A DNA stretch of 36,405 nt from positions 1 to 36,405 of the forward strand of contig CAJPVJ010000146.1 in assembly GCA_905397405.1 (NCBI GenBank), in the 5' to 3' direction. This document shows positions 34,601 to 36,405 of the stretch, in pieces. A program made the position numbers and the translations under genes. Source of the stretch: Oppiella nova (Eukaryota > Arthropoda > Arachnida > Sarcoptiformes > Oppiidae). Positions within the stretch are counted from its first letter, which is position 1, and every line of letters starts with the position of its first letter. The notes beneath the pieces were generated by a model. It did no database searches. It worked only from the letters and a program-made list of their open reading frames with translations, and was not told the DNA's origin.

Positions 34601-36405
34601 CCATAATATACTGTAAATTTTTGAATTCCAGACAAAGTCATAGGATATATAGTATTATATACTCATGTCTATGGCAGAGGTTGTCGATCTAACAGCCCTT
34701 TAAGCAATTTATATTTGAAAATAGGAAATAATTCATTCAAAAATTTGTTAATAATGTTTGACTACCGCAAGAATATTCATTATAAACTACAAGTCTTGAG
34801 TAGTCTTAATGAATAGAGACATAAATAAAATGTTAATAGATTTTCCCTATTTTTCACTCTTATTATCTCTCGTATAATAAATATAAATAAATATTGAAAT
34901 AATTTATTACATACTAAATATACAGAATTTGATTCATAACAATAATATGCAATCATTCATAATATAATTACAGAATCTGTGTACACTGTAAGTTAAATGA
35001 ACTTAATTACCCAAAACTATAGCCTAGTATACAGTAAATCCTTTTCGCATTGTTTTGTCCATACAATCGGACGCATTGTTTCAATAAATACTTTTCAATG
35101 ATTTATACAAAATCTTTATCTAATTAGACAGAAGACTAGCGAAAGCGGGGATAAGACTTAAAAGACGTAAAACTAAAAACACAAAAAATTACAGTCATTT
35201 GAGAATTTCGATCATGAATTTTGTGTGCAATTATAGCCCTTAAAACGTTAAGCCTATCAGTGCTGCGAGAAGTTTTCGCTCACAGAATACTGAAAGCAAA
35301 CTGCTATACAAAAACATACGGAATATATAGAGTATTGAAGTTTTCAAGCGTTTCATTCATTAATCAGTGGATACTTTCCGTGCTCTCTCTCTCTCTCTCT
35401 CTCTCTCTGACTACTGTCCCAACACTAATCTATGGTATAAATGAGTTAAACTATTCCTTAAATTTGGAGAGAAAGTTGTGTTTTTTGAAAATTATTCTCT
35501 CAATGCAATTGAGATGGAAAGCGGAATACAGTATAGGGAGTGAAAGCACTGGTATGTATGTGACGTAAATTTCCAGTATAGCGATTGGAAACGTTTCATT
35601 AAAAGTCCTTATTATAAGTAATCTAATGATAGAGTTTTAGGACTAAAAACAACTTTAATTATGTGTTCAGTCTATTATGAAATTCATTATTTTAACTCCG
35701 CTTTTAGAGTAAATATATAAAAGTTGATAATCTTTTTGTGACAAAAATATTTGCAAAATTTTTAAATAAAAAAAAAACAACTTTAATTATGTGTTCAGTC
35801 TATTATGAAATTCATTATTTTAACTCCGCTTTTAGAGTAAATATATAAAAGTTGATAATCTTTTTGTGACAAAAATATTTGCAAAATTTTTAAATAAAAA
35901 ATCGCTGCAAAAGTTAATACAATAACTTCATAAACTTTTCAAATCATATATAATTAACAGATTTTTAGTACAAAATTAATTACAAAATAATCTGTATAGA
36001 CGAAAATTACCACACATTTTGAGTTAATATAACAATAGGTCACAGAATTTAATAAAATACATGAGCGCACACATAATAAACCAGAATATTCTGTATCATA
36101 AAACTCGTATTATGCTAAACACCTGCAGGTGCTGTGTATGGACACGTACGACATGTCGCACCTAGAGCACGAGGCACTGTTACTCATAGTAACAAGCACA
36201 TTTGGCAATGGAGACCCGCCAGAAAATGGGGAGGTATTCGCGCGACAATTACAGGCCATTAAAGTGACGGGCGATACGACCCCTGACATCGAGAGTGTCC
36301 GCAATATTAACACCTCTTACCTGAGGATATCTGTCGACTCATCCGATATGCCTAACTCTGTGGCCCACGACGATGGCATCACACCTATCGGCCCCCTCAG
36401 TAATA
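29783..36405 (+). CDS. Nos: Nitric oxide synthase, oxygenase core to FMN domain (partial)
   Basis: Six in-phase exons: 29783-29874, 30590-30752, 31415-31554, 31774-31948, 33522-34076 and 36129 onward past the right edge. The gene product makes NO and citrulline from arginine, using heme, tetrahydrobiopterin and NADPH-derived electrons. Blocks in order: [71 protein letters not shown], and [17 protein letters not shown] with the arginine-binding Glu. Then come [17 protein letters not shown], a basic amphipathic calmodulin-binding segment ([19 protein letters not shown]), and the FMN loop [12 protein letters not shown]. The last exon has [15 protein letters not shown] and the start of the FMN-domain insert. 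The Cys heme-ligand exon and everything N-terminal were not found in the window. Exon 2 has extra residues (about [14 protein letters not shown]) compared with usual NOS. Confidence 0.92.
29895..29993. repeat. 99-bp direct repeat, copy 2
   Basis: It begins 20 bp after the donor of the NOS exon 29783-29874, and 98 of 99 bases match copy 1. Its last four bases (CGAG) are also the first four of the inverted NOS-exon copy that follows. Confidence 0.95.
29990..30033 (-). repeat. 44-bp inverted copy of NOS exon sequence
   Basis: This is the exact reverse complement of 30698-30741, inside the NOS exon 30590-30752. It sits between repeat copies 2 and 3. Confidence 0.95.
30035..30119. repeat. Partial repeat copy 3 plus (GA)n tract
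   Basis: Positions 30035-30093 repeat the last 59 bp of the 99-bp unit and continue into a (GA)n tract to 30119, as copy 1 does. Confidence 0.95.
31570..31600. repeat. (GA)n microsatellite
   Basis: About 15 GA units starting only 16 bases downstream of a NOS splice donor (31555). This purine-rich tract could act on splicing of that intron. Confidence 0.9.
31949..33521 (+). other. 1.57-kb NOS intron
   Basis: AT-rich, with no coding frame. Near its right end (33200-33360) is a less AT-rich patch with GTGTACACCGAGTGCCGCACG and a GCACTGGTA motif (33323). It could be a regulatory element or internal promoter, but nothing proves it. Confidence 0.5.
35383..35409. repeat. (CT)n microsatellite
   Basis: About 13 CT units in the last visible NOS intron. 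Confidence 0.9.
35645..35901. repeat. Perfect 128-bp tandem duplication
   Basis: Positions 35645-35773 and 35773-35901 are identical base for base. The junction lies in an A-run (10 A, against 6 A at the end of copy 2), so slippage or replication across the A-run is a plausible origin. Confidence 0.95.

Larger units (their letters stand above)
34077..36128 (+). other. 2.05-kb NOS intron
   Basis: It contains a (CT)n tract, a GCACTGGTA motif (35546) and a perfect 128-bp tandem duplication. No exon is recognised on either strand. Confidence 0.6.

Noticed and set aside
1-36405. tRNA genes, rRNA and CRISPR-like arrays
   Set aside because: I looked for B-box (GGTTCGAATCC-like) and spaced-repeat patterns on both strands and saw none; the only spaced repeats are those listed.

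Overview
This is AT-rich eukaryotic nuclear DNA from an animal. I infer an arthropod, most likely a mite or other chelicerate. The grounds are many very short GT-AG introns (58-77 bp), animal-only families (FET protein, paxillin, animal nitric oxide synthase, secreted C1q protein, group III phospholipase A2) and repeated (GA)n tracts. The species call is inference; the gene calls rest on motifs and on exon phases that close in frame. Several exons lack a methionine and were found by reading both strands by eye.

Left part (1-6 kb): the 5' exons of a minus-strand signal-anchor protein run off the left edge. Then come a small plus-strand ORF with a PAH-like helical segment, the last two exons of a histidine acid phosphatase (+), a fidgetin-like AAA ATPase (-), an orphan BRCT-domain tail resembling DNA ligase IV (-), and a secreted C1q-domain protein (-).

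Middle (7-15.3 kb): a seven-exon secreted group III phospholipase A2 (-), which includes a 15-nt microexon, and the ribosomal protein L29 gene (-).

Right part (15.9-36.4 kb): three plus-strand genes follow. A ten-exon FET-family RNA-binding protein (cabeza/FUS/TAF15 type) is divergent from RpL29. Next is an eight-exon paxillin with LD motifs and four LIM domains. Last is nitric oxide synthase from the middle of the oxygenase domain into the FMN domain, running off the right edge.

The genes do not form one pathway. The noteworthy points are architectural: a catalytic-domain microexon, an intron-like 42-nt in-frame segment, three genes (acid phosphatase, ligase-IV-like BRCT, NOS) whose 5' coding parts are not visible where expected, 99-bp direct repeats flanking a NOS exon with an inverted 44-bp copy of the next NOS exon between repeat copies, a fresh 128-bp tandem duplication, and recurring short motifs.
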